A DNA stretch of 64,000 nucleotides from Rhodococcus phenolicus. GTDB lineage: Bacteria > Actinomycetota > Actinomycetes > Mycobacteriales > Mycobacteriaceae. Within the stretch, counting starts at the first letter, position 1. The number at the start of each line of letters is the position of its first letter. Below, piece after piece: positions 9,819-18,369 of the stretch. The stretch covers positions 1 through 64,000 of the forward strand of contig NZ_LRRH01000037.1 of NCBI RefSeq assembly GCF_001646785.1. Direction: 5' to 3'. The translations under genes were made by a program, and so were the position numbers. Below the pieces are notes generated by a model, which saw nothing but the letters and a program-made list of their open reading frames with translations, was not told the DNA's origin and searched no databases.

Positions 9819-10427
9819 TCAGTTGCGTTCGACCTCGATGGGGTGCGTCGCGAGCAGAGCCAGCGGCAGCGGCTGGCGCCGCAGGACGCGGGCCCACAGA
9901 TCGGGACCGACCGGGACGAGGAGATCCTGCGGCAGCGCCGACAGGACCATCCAGTCGCGGTTCTTCAGTTCGCCGTCGAGTTGGCCGGCGCTCCACCCGG
10001 CATAGCCGGCGAAGATCCGGACGCCTTCGACGAGCGGTCCGACGACGTGCGGGTCGGAGTCGAGGTCGAGCATGACGACGCGACCGTCGATGCGGCGCAG
10101 TCCGGGTACGCCGTCGGCGGTTGCCCCGGCACGGAGGGTTCCCAGGCACAGTGCCGAGTCGCGCCGTACCGGGCCACCGACGAACAGGGCCTTCGGTTCG
10201 GCGGCGAGGGGCACCCACCGGGGCAGGACCGCACCGACCGCGGTGTCGCTCAGACGGTTGAGCACCACACCGAAACTGCCCGATTCGTTGTGTTCGACGA
10301 TGTAGACGACGGTGCGGCGGAAGGTGGGTTCGACGAGGTCGGTGGCCGACACCAGCAGGCTCCCGGCCCGCACGTTCGGTGTTGCCGGCGCCGTTCGGTC
10401 CTCGGGTTCGTCCTGGTGCTGCGCCAC
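9819..10427 (-). CDS. YqgE/AlgH family protein
   Basis: 202 residues. Family motifs: GSLLVSATDLVEPTFRRTVVYIVEH at the N-terminus, GVVLNR, LFVGGPV, and FAGYAGWSAGQLDGEL. YqgE/AlgH is a widely conserved single-domain fold; in Pseudomonas AlgH has been tied to alginate regulation, but the biochemical role is unknown. Mycobacteria carry one copy near leuS. It ends at the shared hairpin, and its start lies 21 bp from the stop of the upstream TetR gene in the same direction, so co-transcription is likely. Confidence 0.9.
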   Translation of the reverse strand: MAQHQDEPEDRTAPATPNVRAGSLLVSATDLVEPTFRRTVVYIVEHNESGSFGVVLNRLSDTAVGAVLPRWVPLAAEPKALFVGGPVRRDSALCLGTLRAGATADGVPGLRRIDGRVVMLDLDSDPHVVGPLVEGVRIFAGYAGWSAGQLDGELKNRDWMVLSALPQDLLVPVGPDLWARVLRRQPLPLALLATHPIEVERN

Positions 10428-10448
10428 CGGACCATCATCCCACTGTCG

Positions 10449-11186
10449 TCACTCCGATGCTCGTAAGCCCGGCTCACGATTTGCCGGTGCGGTCGTGAGC
10501 CCGGCCGTCCCGGCGAGGATCGCGAGGTGGTGCTCGAACAGCTCGTCGGCAGCTGTGAAGGTGCGCTCGCCGTACTGGCCGAACACTTCGAAACTCACCG
10601 TCCCGAACAGTGCGGTCCACAGCAGCACGGCCCGGGTCAGTGCCGCGTCGGGGAGATCGGTGCCGGTTTCGGCGCGGATCCGGTCGAGATCGGCGTGCAG
10701 GGCGCCGGGGATCTCGGCCGCGGCCGGCACATCCAGCGCGCCGGCCGCGTAGGCGCCGGTGAGGATCGCGACGAGACGGACCACGACCCGGGTACCGGGC
10801 TCGGTGGTCCGTTCGGCTGGCGCGCGGTACCCGGGCACGGGACTGCCGAACAACAGCGCGTAACGCGCGGGTTCGCGCAGTCCCCACCGCCGGACCGCGC
10901 GGGCGAGTGCACGGAAGCGTTCGGGCGCGTCGTTCGGGTCGACGACGGCCACGGCGGTGTCGACGGCATTGCCGAGTTCCTCGTAGGCGTCGACGACGAG
11001 GAGGGTGAGCAGTTCGTCGCGGTTTGCGACGTACCGGTAGACGGCGGACGACACGACGCCCAGGTCGCGTGCGACGGCACGCAGCGACAACGCGGCGGCG
11101 CCGTGCACGGCGAGGTGTTCGCGGCCGATGCGCAGGATGTCGGCCATCGTCTGCGCCCTGGCGCGGGCGCGCGGTGTCGTTGCCAT
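10449..11186 (-). CDS. TetR-family regulator of the adjacent epimerase-like gene
   Basis: 245 residues. N-terminal helix-turn-helix (LSLRAVARDLGVVSSAVYRYVANRDELLTLLV, residues about 35-66), with a C-terminal ligand domain of the WHG/TetR_C type (ALLFGSPVPGY). It is divergent from the NAD-dependent epimerase/dehydratase at 11340; the 153-bp gap holds a set of GAGCA/TGCTC palindromes that overlap the likely promoter of that gene. It is therefore probably an autoregulated repressor of that enzyme (inference from layout). An upstream start codon in the same frame has no better ribosome-binding site. Confidence 0.88.
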   Translation of the reverse strand: MATTPRARARAQTMADILRIGREHLAVHGAAALSLRAVARDLGVVSSAVYRYVANRDELLTLLVVDAYEELGNAVDTAVAVVDPNDAPERFRALARAVRRWGLREPARYALLFGSPVPGYRAPAERTTEPGTRVVVRLVAILTGAYAAGALDVPAAAEIPGALHADLDRIRAETGTDLPDAALTRAVLLWTALFGTVSFEVFGQYGERTFTAADELFEHHLAILAGTAGLTTAPANREPGLRASE

Positions 11187-11210
11187 GGTGCCGAGCCTGC
11201 CCTTCTCTGT

Positions 11211-11313
11211 GAGCACTGTCAACAAATGCGAGCACCGTAAGCAAATGTGAGCACTGCTCTTGACAGCGCGTGCGGGGTGGAGCATGCTCGATCCATTCCG
11301 AGAGCAGTGCTCA
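11211..11313. promoter_or_regulatory. Operator array and promoter between TetR and epimerase genes
   Basis: GAGCAC-type half-sites recur at 19-bp spacing at 11211, 11230 and 11249, each of the first two followed by a CAAATG block. Full palindromes GAGCA-N-TGCTC occur at 11249-11259 and 11302-11312, and GAGCATGCTC at 11280-11289. A TTGACA box (11260-11265) and CATGCT (11283-11288) with a 17-bp spacer form a candidate promoter for the rightward gene, flanked and overlapped by the palindromes. This is what an operator for the divergent TetR protein should look like. Confidence 0.7.
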
Positions 11314-11339
11314 CAATTCGAACGCAGAGCGAGGACACC

Positions 11340-12284
11340 ATGACGAATCTCCAGATCGTGTGCGGCGCCGGACCCATCGGCTGGACCGTGGCCCAGCAGC
11401 TCGCCGACGGGGGACGACGCGTCCGCGTCCTCACCCGCTCGGGGAGCGGGCCGGACCATCCGCTCGTCGAACGGGTTCGCACCGACGTCTCCGACCCCGC
11501 CGCCCTCTCCGCGGCGTTCGGCGACGACACCGTCACCGCCGTCCACATGTGCATCCACGGATCCGCCTACCGGGCCGATGCCTGGGAACGCGAACTCCCG
11601 CCCGCCGAACGCGCCGTCCTCGACGCGGCCGGGCGAGCCGGGGCCGTCGTCGTCTTCCCGGAGAGCCTCTACTCGTACAGCGAACCGGACCGGCTCATGG
11701 ACGAGGACTCGCCGCGCACCGCGACCACCGGCAAGCGCGGAATCCGCACCCGGCTGCTCGCCGAGCGGGCCGCACACGACACGCCGACGGTCAGCGTCGT
11801 CGCATCCGACTACTTCGGTCCCCGCGCCCTCAACGCCCACGCCGGTGAACGCATGGTTCCCACCATCCTCGCCGGCCGCACCCCGCGGGTGCTCGGCGCG
11901 GCGGACGTACCGCACTCGTTCACCTACGTACCGGACCTGGCCGCCGCGATGATCGCCGCCGCCGACACCCCCGCCGTGTGGAACACCGTCGTGCACGCAC
12001 CCACCGCACCCGCGGTCACCCAGCGCGAGATGGTCACCGCCCTCGCCACCGCGGCGGGCGTGCCCGTCCCGAAGGTGGGCACCATTCCCGCCTGGGTTCT
12101 GCGCGGCGGGGGACTGGTCAACCGCGACCTGCGGGAACTGGCGGAGATGATGTACCAGTTCACCGATCCGTTCGTCATGGATTCGCGGCGCAGCGAGCAG
12201 GCGCTCGGCGTGACGGCGACACCGCTGCCGACGGCGGCCGCCGAAACCGTGCGGTGGTGGCGCGAGCAGCGAACCGCGGCCTGA
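11340..12284 (+). CDS. NAD-dependent epimerase/dehydratase (atypical SDR)
   Basis: 314 residues. N-terminal Rossmann motif is short (VCGAGPIGWTVAQQLADGG, residues about 6-24), followed by RVRVLTRSG. The usual YxxxK active site is not obvious; the corresponding stretch is SLYSYSEPDRLMDEDSP, as in atypical SDRs that bind NAD(P) and act as reductases or sensors. It resembles SDRs annotated as NAD-dependent epimerases in actinobacteria. Its start has AGCGAGGA upstream. Divergent TetR regulation suggests an inducible detoxification or secondary-metabolic role. Confidence 0.8.
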   Translation: MTNLQIVCGAGPIGWTVAQQLADGGRRVRVLTRSGSGPDHPLVERVRTDVSDPAALSAAFGDDTVTAVHMCIHGSAYRADAWERELPPAERAVLDAAGRAGAVVVFPESLYSYSEPDRLMDEDSPRTATTGKRGIRTRLLAERAAHDTPTVSVVASDYFGPRALNAHAGERMVPTILAGRTPRVLGAADVPHSFTYVPDLAAAMIAAADTPAVWNTVVHAPTAPAVTQREMVTALATAAGVPVPKVGTIPAWVLRGGGLVNRDLRELAEMMYQFTDPFVMDSRRSEQALGVTATPLPTAAAETVRWWREQRTAA

Positions 12285-12316
12285 CACCCGTGTCTCGAAG
12301 CGCGCGGCGGGGGATA

Positions 12317-13606
12317 ATGTCGTGCATCGTGCAGGAGTCCAAGCGGCAGGCATGGCGATCCACAGCGACGGCTCTCCGTCACTCACCGGACCTCGCCCGG
12401 CTCACCACTGTCCGCTTCGCGAGCCAGTTCGGTGACGGACTGTTCCAGGCGGCCCTGGGCGGCGCGATCCTGTTCAATCCCGAACGGCACACCGATCCGG
12501 CCGCCATCGCCGCCGGGTTCGCAGTCCTGTTGCTGCCCTACTCGGTCGTCGGACCGTTCGCCGGTGCCCTGCTCGACCGGTGGGACCGACGCCTCGTGCT
12601 GCTGTGGGCCAACGCGCTGCGCGGCGCGTTCATCCTCGCCGCCGCCGCGGTCCTGCTGACCGGCGGCGGGGAGACCACGCTTCTGCTGTTGGCGCTCGCG
12701 GCGGTCGGCGTGAGCCGGTTCGTGCTCGCCGGGGTCTCCGCGTCGCTCCCGCACACCGTGGCGCAATCCTGGCTGGTACCCGTCAATTCCGTGCTCGCGA
12801 CCGTCGGCTCGGGGGTCTCGGCCGCGGGCGCCGCGGTCGCGGTGAGCACCATCGGGATCGTCGGCGCCGGTGACACGGGATCGGGAGTCGCGGTCGCGCT
12901 GGGGGCCTCGGGTTCGGTCGTCGCGGCGGCCGCCGCCGGAGGTTTCGCGAGGCACGGCCTCGGCCCGGACCGGACGTTGCCGCGCTCGGCACTCCGCTCC
13001 GTCGTCGACGGGCTCCGCACCGGCGCCACCGCGGTCTGGCAGGCCCCCGGCGTCACCGTCGCCATCATCGGAATCGGCACCCACCGAATCGTTTTCGGCA
13101 TCAACACCTTGATCATGGTCCTGGTGTTGCGCGGGAGCGACGCCGGCTCCGCGGCCGAGGGGCTCGCCGGATTCGGTGTTGCGGTCGCGGCGACCGCCGC
13201 GGGCATGCTCGTGGCCGCGATCGTCACCCCGATCCTCCTGCCCCGAGCCGGGCGGCCCCGCACGATCACCGGGGCACTGCTGACGGCCGCGATCGTGCAG
13301 CTGCTGTTCGTCACCCTCCTCACCCAGACCGCGCTGCTCGTCGCGGCTTTCCTGCTCGGTCTCGCCGGGCAGATCGTCAAGCTCTCGGGCGACGCCGCGA
13401 TGCAGATCGAGATCGACGACGCCCGGCGCGGGCAAGTCTTCGCACTCCAGGACACGGTGTTCAACATCGCGTTCCTCGCCGCGATCGCCGGTGCAGCCGT
13501 GTTCGTCGCCCCCGACGGCCGGTCGCCCTGCCTCGCCGTCACGGGCGTCGGGATCTATCTCGCCGGACTCGCCGGGGTGCTCGCGGTGCGCCGCCTCCGG
13601 ATGTGA
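12317..13606 (+). CDS. MFS transporter
   Basis: 429 residues with about 11-12 hydrophobic helices. The loop after the second helix (GALLDRWDRRLVLLWAN) matches the MFS A-motif region. A GTG four codons later is an alternative start; the ATG is preferred because GCGGGGG precedes it. The C-terminus is a short basic tail (VRRLRM). It follows the epimerase-like gene by 32 bp, so the two may be co-transcribed and controlled by the TetR protein. Substrate unknown; drug or metabolite efflux is the usual role. Confidence 0.82.
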   Translation: MSCIVQESKRQAWRSTATALRHSPDLARLTTVRFASQFGDGLFQAALGGAILFNPERHTDPAAIAAGFAVLLLPYSVVGPFAGALLDRWDRRLVLLWANALRGAFILAAAAVLLTGGGETTLLLLALAAVGVSRFVLAGVSASLPHTVAQSWLVPVNSVLATVGSGVSAAGAAVAVSTIGIVGAGDTGSGVAVALGASGSVVAAAAAGGFARHGLGPDRTLPRSALRSVVDGLRTGATAVWQAPGVTVAIIGIGTHRIVFGINTLIMVLVLRGSDAGSAAEGLAGFGVAVAATAAGMLVAAIVTPILLPRAGRPRTITGALLTAAIVQLLFVTLLTQTALLVAAFLLGLAGQIVKLSGDAAMQIEIDDARRGQVFALQDTVFNIAFLAAIAGAAVFVAPDGRSPCLAVTGVGIYLAGLAGVLAVRRLRM

Positions 13607-13670
13607 ACAAGCCCGGTTTGCTAGGTTCTCCTGGTTCGGCACACGAGTGCAGTTCCGTCAGGAGGCGTCC

Positions 13671-15170
13671 ATGTCCCGTCGCGCGGTGCTCACCTCACTG
13701 GCGCTCGCATCCCTGACGTTGCCGCTTCTCACGGTGCCTGCGAACGCCGAGGGCGCCGGTCCGGTGAACTCCTGCGGGGAGACCGGTTTCGATCCCGCCG
13801 CCGAGAAGCCCGGATCCGGGGGGCCGGTGATCGAGGTACCGCGCGTCCTGGAGTTGCCGGTGCCGTACCCGGAGTTCGTGCCGGTCGAGGTTCCGGGTCC
13901 CGCACCGGACACCACACGGGTGCCGCAGGCACCACTGCCCGCGGACCCGTGCACGGACCCGTGCCCGGAGACCGCGCCGGAATCCGATCCGATCGGGGAC
14001 GCCCCGGGAGGCAGCGGCTCGAGCGGTTCCGCCGGTTCCTCCTATCTCCCGCGCATCGAGATCGACCCGCGGCCCGAAACCATCCCGATCCCGATTCCCG
14101 GCGGGGAGGCCCCCGCGCCCCAGCCGGCACCGGTCCCGGTCACCCCGCCCGTCGAACCCGGACCGCCCGTCGGACGGCCGGGCACACCCGAGGTGGGCGC
14201 GGTCACCCTGGTGTCCCAGTTGACCGGTCCCGGCTCGGAGAACCGCACCGACGCCCGCTGGCAGGTCAGCGGCACCGACCTCGGGATCTTCTGGGAATCG
14301 GCGCCCGGTGAGGTGGCGGTCGCGTTCGGCGACACCTTCGGCCACGAGTGGGAACCTCCCGGCGGCGCGGGCGGCGACTGGCGCAGCAACGTTCTCGCAT
14401 TCAGCACCGACACCGACCTGTCCGACGGCATGACGATCGATTCGATGGTCCAGGACGGCCCGTGCCACGCCGCCGAGATCCTCGATTCGCGGCACGTGCA
14501 CAACTTCGAGACCACCGTCATCCCCACCTCGGGATTCGCGATCGGCGACCGGCAGTACCTCAGCTACATGTCCGTGCGGCGATGGAGCATCATCCCCGGC
14601 ATGTGGTACACGAACCTCGGCGGTATCGCGTGGTCCGACGACCACGGGCAGACGTGGACGAAAGATCAGCACGCCCGATGGGACAATCTGTTCGGCATCG
14701 GCCGGTTCCAGGTCGCGACGATGGTCCCGCAGGGAGACCACGTCTACATGTTCGGTACCCCCAACGGGCGCATCGGCACCGTCGGACTGGCCCGCGTCCC
14801 CACCGCGGACGTCCTGAATCCGACCGCGTACCAGTACTGGGTGGACGGCGAATGGGTGCCTGCCGCAGAGCATGTCGCGACCCCCTTGTTCGCGGGCGTC
14901 GCGTCGGAGTTGTCGGTGCGCTACGACGACGAACACGGTCGCTGGCAGATGGCCTACCTCGACCCGGTCGCCGGGTCCATCGTGCTCCGTCACGCCGCCG
15001 CCCCACAGGGCGAGTGGTCCGACCCGGCCGTTCTGGTGCGCACCTCCGACTACCCGAAGGCGTACGGCGGGTTCATCCACCCCTGGTCGGACGGCGACGA
15101 TCTGTACTTCACGATGTCCGAGTGGGACAGCTACAACGTCTACCTCATGCGGGCCCGCGTCACCGGTTGA
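13671..15170 (+). CDS. Secreted DUF4185-type protein with Pro-rich linker
   Basis: 499 residues with AGGAGG (13660-13665) before the ATG. A classical Sec signal peptide (SRRAVLTSLALASLTLPLLTVPANAEG) is predicted to be cut after ANA near residue 26. Residues about 45-180 are Pro/Gly-rich with several PxP runs and a Gly/Ser patch, probably a wall-spanning linker. The C-terminal 320 residues (from VTLVSQLTGPGSENRTDARW) look like the DUF4185 beta-propeller domain, with FGDTFG, WSDDHGQTW and the terminal DLYFTMSEWDSYNVYLMRA. In relatives this domain occurs in exported proteins, some thought to act on cell-wall glycans. A direct enzymatic role is not proven by the sequence. Confidence 0.8.
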   Translation: MSRRAVLTSLALASLTLPLLTVPANAEGAGPVNSCGETGFDPAAEKPGSGGPVIEVPRVLELPVPYPEFVPVEVPGPAPDTTRVPQAPLPADPCTDPCPETAPESDPIGDAPGGSGSSGSAGSSYLPRIEIDPRPETIPIPIPGGEAPAPQPAPVPVTPPVEPGPPVGRPGTPEVGAVTLVSQLTGPGSENRTDARWQVSGTDLGIFWESAPGEVAVAFGDTFGHEWEPPGGAGGDWRSNVLAFSTDTDLSDGMTIDSMVQDGPCHAAEILDSRHVHNFETTVIPTSGFAIGDRQYLSYMSVRRWSIIPGMWYTNLGGIAWSDDHGQTWTKDQHARWDNLFGIGRFQVATMVPQGDHVYMFGTPNGRIGTVGLARVPTADVLNPTAYQYWVDGEWVPAAEHVATPLFAGVASELSVRYDDEHGRWQMAYLDPVAGSIVLRHAAAPQGEWSDPAVLVRTSDYPKAYGGFIHPWSDGDDLYFTMSEWDSYNVYLMRARVTG

Positions 15171-15212
15171 GGACCCTGTTCCGCAGCGGAAAGCGTTGCG
15201 CGTCGACCGATA

Positions 15213-16271
15213 TCACGTCGACCGGTGGATACCGACCTCGGTGGCCTTGACGACGAACCACACCGGGGAACCGGGTGCGAGGACGAGGTCCGCGACCGCG
15301 GCGGCGGTGATCTCGGCGGCGAGACCGAAACCGGCGGCACGGACCAGCACCGTGGCTCCCCGGGCCTCGAGATCGGCGACGGTCACGCGGAAACTGTTGC
15401 GGGGGCTGCCGTGCGGTTCGTCGGCATACACCGCCACCGCGACCGGGGAGAACACCGCGACCGCACGTTCGCCGGGCCGGCACCCCTCGTCGACGGTGCC
15501 GTGGACGACGCCGAGGCCGGTGTCGAGGCCGTCGGCGACCACGGTGCCGGCCACCAGGTTCACACCGGCGATACGCGCCGCGAATGCGCTGCGCGGACGG
15601 GTGAGAACCTCACGGACCGAACCTGTTTCGACAACACTGCCACCGTCGACGACCGCGACGCGGTCGGCCAGAGCCAACACGTCGAGCGGGTCGTGGGTCA
15701 CCACGAGCGCCGTGCGGTCCTGCTCGCGCAGGATCCGGCGCAGCAACGAGCGGATCGCGGGTACGGCGGTGACGTCGAGCGCCGACATGGGTTCGTCGAG
15801 CATGAGCAGGTGCGGCCGGGCGGCGAGCGCGCGTGCGATCGCGACGCGCTGGGCCTGACCTCCCGACAACTCGTACGGACGGCGGTCCGCGAACTCCGTC
15901 GCATCGACGGCTTCGAGCCACCGCATCGCCTCGCGGTGTGCCTGCCCTCGGCGGGTGCCGGTGCTGCGCGGCGCGAACGCCACGTTGGCGACCGCCGTGA
16001 GATGCGGGAACAGCAGCGCTTCCTGCGCCAGCATGGCCACGGACCTGCGGTGCGGCGGCACATCGACGCCGGTTGCGGTGTCGGAGAGGACCCGATCACC
16101 GAGGGTGACGCGACCGGTGTCGGGGCGCAGCAAGCCCGCGACGAGATTCAGCAGCGTCGACTTCCCGGCACCGTTGGGACCCAGAATCGCCAGGACACCA
16201 CCGGATTCGACATCGACGGCGAGGTCGACGCCACGCGCCGCGACGCGGGCCCGCAGGTGCAGGGCACTCAC
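15213..16271 (-). CDS. modC: Molybdate ABC transporter ATP-binding protein
   Basis: 352 residues. Walker [10 protein letters not shown] at residues 31-39, ABC signature [15 protein letters not shown], Walker B LLMLDEP and the switch histidine in VVTHDP. The C-terminal TOBE domain (from [18 protein letters not shown]) binds oxyanion and is typical of ModC. It powers the ModB pore for molybdate import. The GTG start overlaps the modB stop (GTGA), so translation is coupled in modA-modB-modC. Confidence 0.95.
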   Translation of the reverse strand: MSALHLRARVAARGVDLAVDVESGGVLAILGPNGAGKSTLLNLVAGLLRPDTGRVTLGDRVLSDTATGVDVPPHRRSVAMLAQEALLFPHLTAVANVAFAPRSTGTRRGQAHREAMRWLEAVDATEFADRRPYELSGGQAQRVAIARALAARPHLLMLDEPMSALDVTAVPAIRSLLRRILREQDRTALVVTHDPLDVLALADRVAVVDGGSVVETGSVREVLTRPRSAFAARIAGVNLVAGTVVADGLDTGLGVVHGTVDEGCRPGERAVAVFSPVAVAVYADEPHGSPRNSFRVTVADLEARGATVLVRAAGFGLAAEITAAAVADLVLAPGSPVWFVVKATEVGIHRST

Positions 16272-17098
16272 AGCGCACCTGCGATGCGTCGTCCGCGCGC
16301 GGCGACCACGATCACGACGGCGACGAGCACGAGCAACAACGACAACGCCACCGCGGCGTCGGGATCGGTCTCGCGCTGCAGGTAGATCTCGAGCGGCAGG
16401 GTGCGGGTGACGCCCTGCAGGCTGCCCGCGAACGTGATGGTCGCGCCGAATTCACCGAGCGCACGGGCGAACGCGAGGACCGCTCCCGACGCCAGGCCCG
16501 GCAGCACGAGCGGCAGCGTCACGCGCCGGAACACGGTGGTGGGCCGCGCCCCGAGGGTCGCGGCGACGGTTTCGTAGCGGCGGCCCGCGGTGCGTAACGC
16601 GCCCTCGAGGCTCATCACGAGGAACGGCAGCGCGACGAACGTCTGTGCGAGGACGACGGCGGTGGTGGAGAACGCGATTCGGAGACCGAACGCTTCGAAG
16701 TGCTCGCCGAGCAGCCCGCGGCGGCCGAACGTGTAGAGCAGCGCGATACCGCCGACCACGGGCGGCAGCACCAGCGGCAGCAACACCAGCGACCGCAGGA
16801 CCGGAATGATCCGAAAGGTACTGCGCGCGAGGACCGCCGCCATCGGCACACCGAACAGGACACACAGCACCGTGCTGGCGAGCGCGGTGCGAAGGCTCAG
16901 CCCCAGCGCCTGCAGGGACGCCTCGGACGTGACGAGTTCGGGAAACCGCGACCAGTCGACGGCCAGCACCATCGACAGCAGCGGCAAGACGACGAACACA
17001 CCACCGACAGCGGCCGGAAGGTAGATCCAGGCCGGCAGACCGGTCGGAGCACTCGTCCGCACTCTCACGGCCCTCGGGTTGCCCGCCCGCGATCTCAC
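16268..17098 (-). CDS. modB: Molybdate ABC transporter permease
   Basis: 276 residues with five or six membrane helices. The cytoplasmic EAA loop that docks on ModC is visible as [20 protein letters not shown] followed by [12 protein letters not shown]. Further family motifs are [11 protein letters not shown] and [17 protein letters not shown]. The GTG start overlaps the modA stop. The transporter would move molybdate from ModA into the cytoplasm for molybdopterin cofactor insertion, fitting the molybdoenzyme gene nearby. Confidence 0.95.
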   Translation of the reverse strand: MRSRAGNPRAVRVRTSAPTGLPAWIYLPAAVGGVFVVLPLLSMVLAVDWSRFPELVTSEASLQALGLSLRTALASTVLCVLFGVPMAAVLARSTFRIIPVLRSLVLLPLVLPPVVGGIALLYTFGRRGLLGEHFEAFGLRIAFSTTAVVLAQTFVALPFLVMSLEGALRTAGRRYETVAATLGARPTTVFRRVTLPLVLPGLASGAVLAFARALGEFGATITFAGSLQGVTRTLPLEIYLQRETDPDAAVALSLLLVLVAVVIVVAARGRRIAGAL

Positions 17099-17880
17099 GG
17101 AGCTCCGAATCCGGCTTCCGCGAAGACCACCCGGGCTTCGTCACCGGTGATGTACCCGACGAACTTCGATGCGAGTTCCGGATTCCGGGAATCCTCGAGC
17201 AGCGCGATGGGGTAGGTGTTCACGGCATCGGCGGATTCCGGGAACGGCAGCGCGGTGACCTTGTCGCCGGCGGTCGTGGCGTCGGTGACGTACACGAGTC
17301 CGGCGTCGGCCTGGCCGGAGGTCACCTTGCCGAGCACGTCGGTCACCGACGACTCCTCGCTGACCGGCGTGATGTCGACGCCGGTCGCGGTCTCGAGCCG
17401 GGCGGTCGCGTTGCCACAGGGCACCTGCGGCGCGCACACGACGACGTTCAGGCCGGGCCGGGCCAGGTCGGCGAACGACGTGATGCCTTTGGGGTTTCCG
17501 GGTTCGGTGACGATCGTGAGGGTGTTGGTCGCGAAGTTCTCGGGCTCGCCCGAGACGGCACCGGCGGTGACCGCCTTGTCCATGTTCGCGGTGTCGGCGG
17601 AGGCGAACACGTCGGCGGGTGCACCCTGGGTGATCTGCGCGACCAGATCCGACGAGCCCGCGAAGTTGAACTCGACGGTGGTTCCCGGATGGGCGCTTTC
17701 GAACTGCGTGCCGAGTTCGGTGAACGTCGCTTTCAGTGACGCCGCGGCGAACACGGTGATCGCTTCGGCGTTCTCCGCGGTGGGGCCGGTGGTCGTCGAC
17801 GCCGAGTCGTCGCTCGTTCCGCACGCGGTCAGAGCGAGAACGGTTCCCGCAAGGGCTGCAACGAATTTCACGCGCTTCAC
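17095..17880 (-). CDS. modA: Molybdate-binding lipoprotein
   Basis: 261 residues. A lipoprotein signal with lipobox LTAC puts the lipidated cysteine at residue 20. The mature protein begins with a Ser/Thr-rich linker and then [17 protein letters not shown], the ModA start with its oxyanion-contacting serine; [13 protein letters not shown] supplies the second conserved Ser-Ser. C-terminal GLVYVTDA is also typical. The GTG start has GGAGG just upstream and overlaps the preceding stop. It delivers molybdate or tungstate to ModBC. Confidence 0.95.
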   Translation of the reverse strand: MKRVKFVAALAGTVLALTACGTSDDSASTTTGPTAENAEAITVFAAASLKATFTELGTQFESAHPGTTVEFNFAGSSDLVAQITQGAPADVFASADTANMDKAVTAGAVSGEPENFATNTLTIVTEPGNPKGITSFADLARPGLNVVVCAPQVPCGNATARLETATGVDITPVSEESSVTDVLGKVTSGQADAGLVYVTDATTAGDKVTALPFPESADAVNTYPIALLEDSRNPELASKFVGYITGDEARVVFAEAGFGAP

Positions 17881-18281
17881 GACATTCCTCCGGGGGTTTC
17901 GATGATGACGGTCGTCGCCTTCACGACGGCTACCCCGATGCTGCCCGGTTCGAGACCGAGTTCGTTCACCGCTTCGGTGCTCATCAGGGAAACGACGCGG
18001 TGCGGACCGCACTGCATCTCGACCTGGGCCATGACGGTGTCGGCGACCACGCGTGTGACGATGCCGACGAACCGGTTGCGGGCCGAACTACCGACACCGA
18101 GCAGGTCCGGAGCGGCGTCGGCCTGGCCGCGCACGAACTGGGCGAGGACCTTGCCGTCGACGATCTTGCGGCCGGACTCGTCCTTGGTGGCGGCGAGTGC
18201 ACCCTGGTCGATCCACCGGCGGACGGTGTCGTCGCTGACACCGAGCAACGCCGCGGCATCGCGGATCCGGAGCGTCGTCAC
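17877..18281 (-). CDS. HTH/TOBE molybdenum-pterin-binding protein
   Basis: 134 residues. The N-terminus (TLRIRDAAALLGVSDDTVRRWIDQG, residues about 2-26) is a MerR/excisionase-type helix-turn-helix. Residues about 67-131 form one TOBE/Mop domain (ARNRFVGIVTRVVADTVMAQVEMQCG). Such proteins bind molybdate or molybdopterin and may regulate mod genes or store the oxyanion. It is the first gene of the leftward mod operon and overlaps modA by 4 bp, so it is well placed as an internal molybdate sensor. The GTG start is supported by the HTH beginning at once. Confidence 0.88.
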   Translation of the reverse strand: MTTLRIRDAAALLGVSDDTVRRWIDQGALAATKDESGRKIVDGKVLAQFVRGQADAAPDLLGVGSSARNRFVGIVTRVVADTVMAQVEMQCGPHRVVSLMSTEAVNELGLEPGSIGVAVVKATTVIIETPGGMS

Positions 18282-18369
18282 GACCGAGCCCTATCCGTAC
18301 CTGCGCTCAAACAGGCCCTGCCCATCCGCATATGCGTCACAGATCAGACAATATACCCGTGGATGCGAT

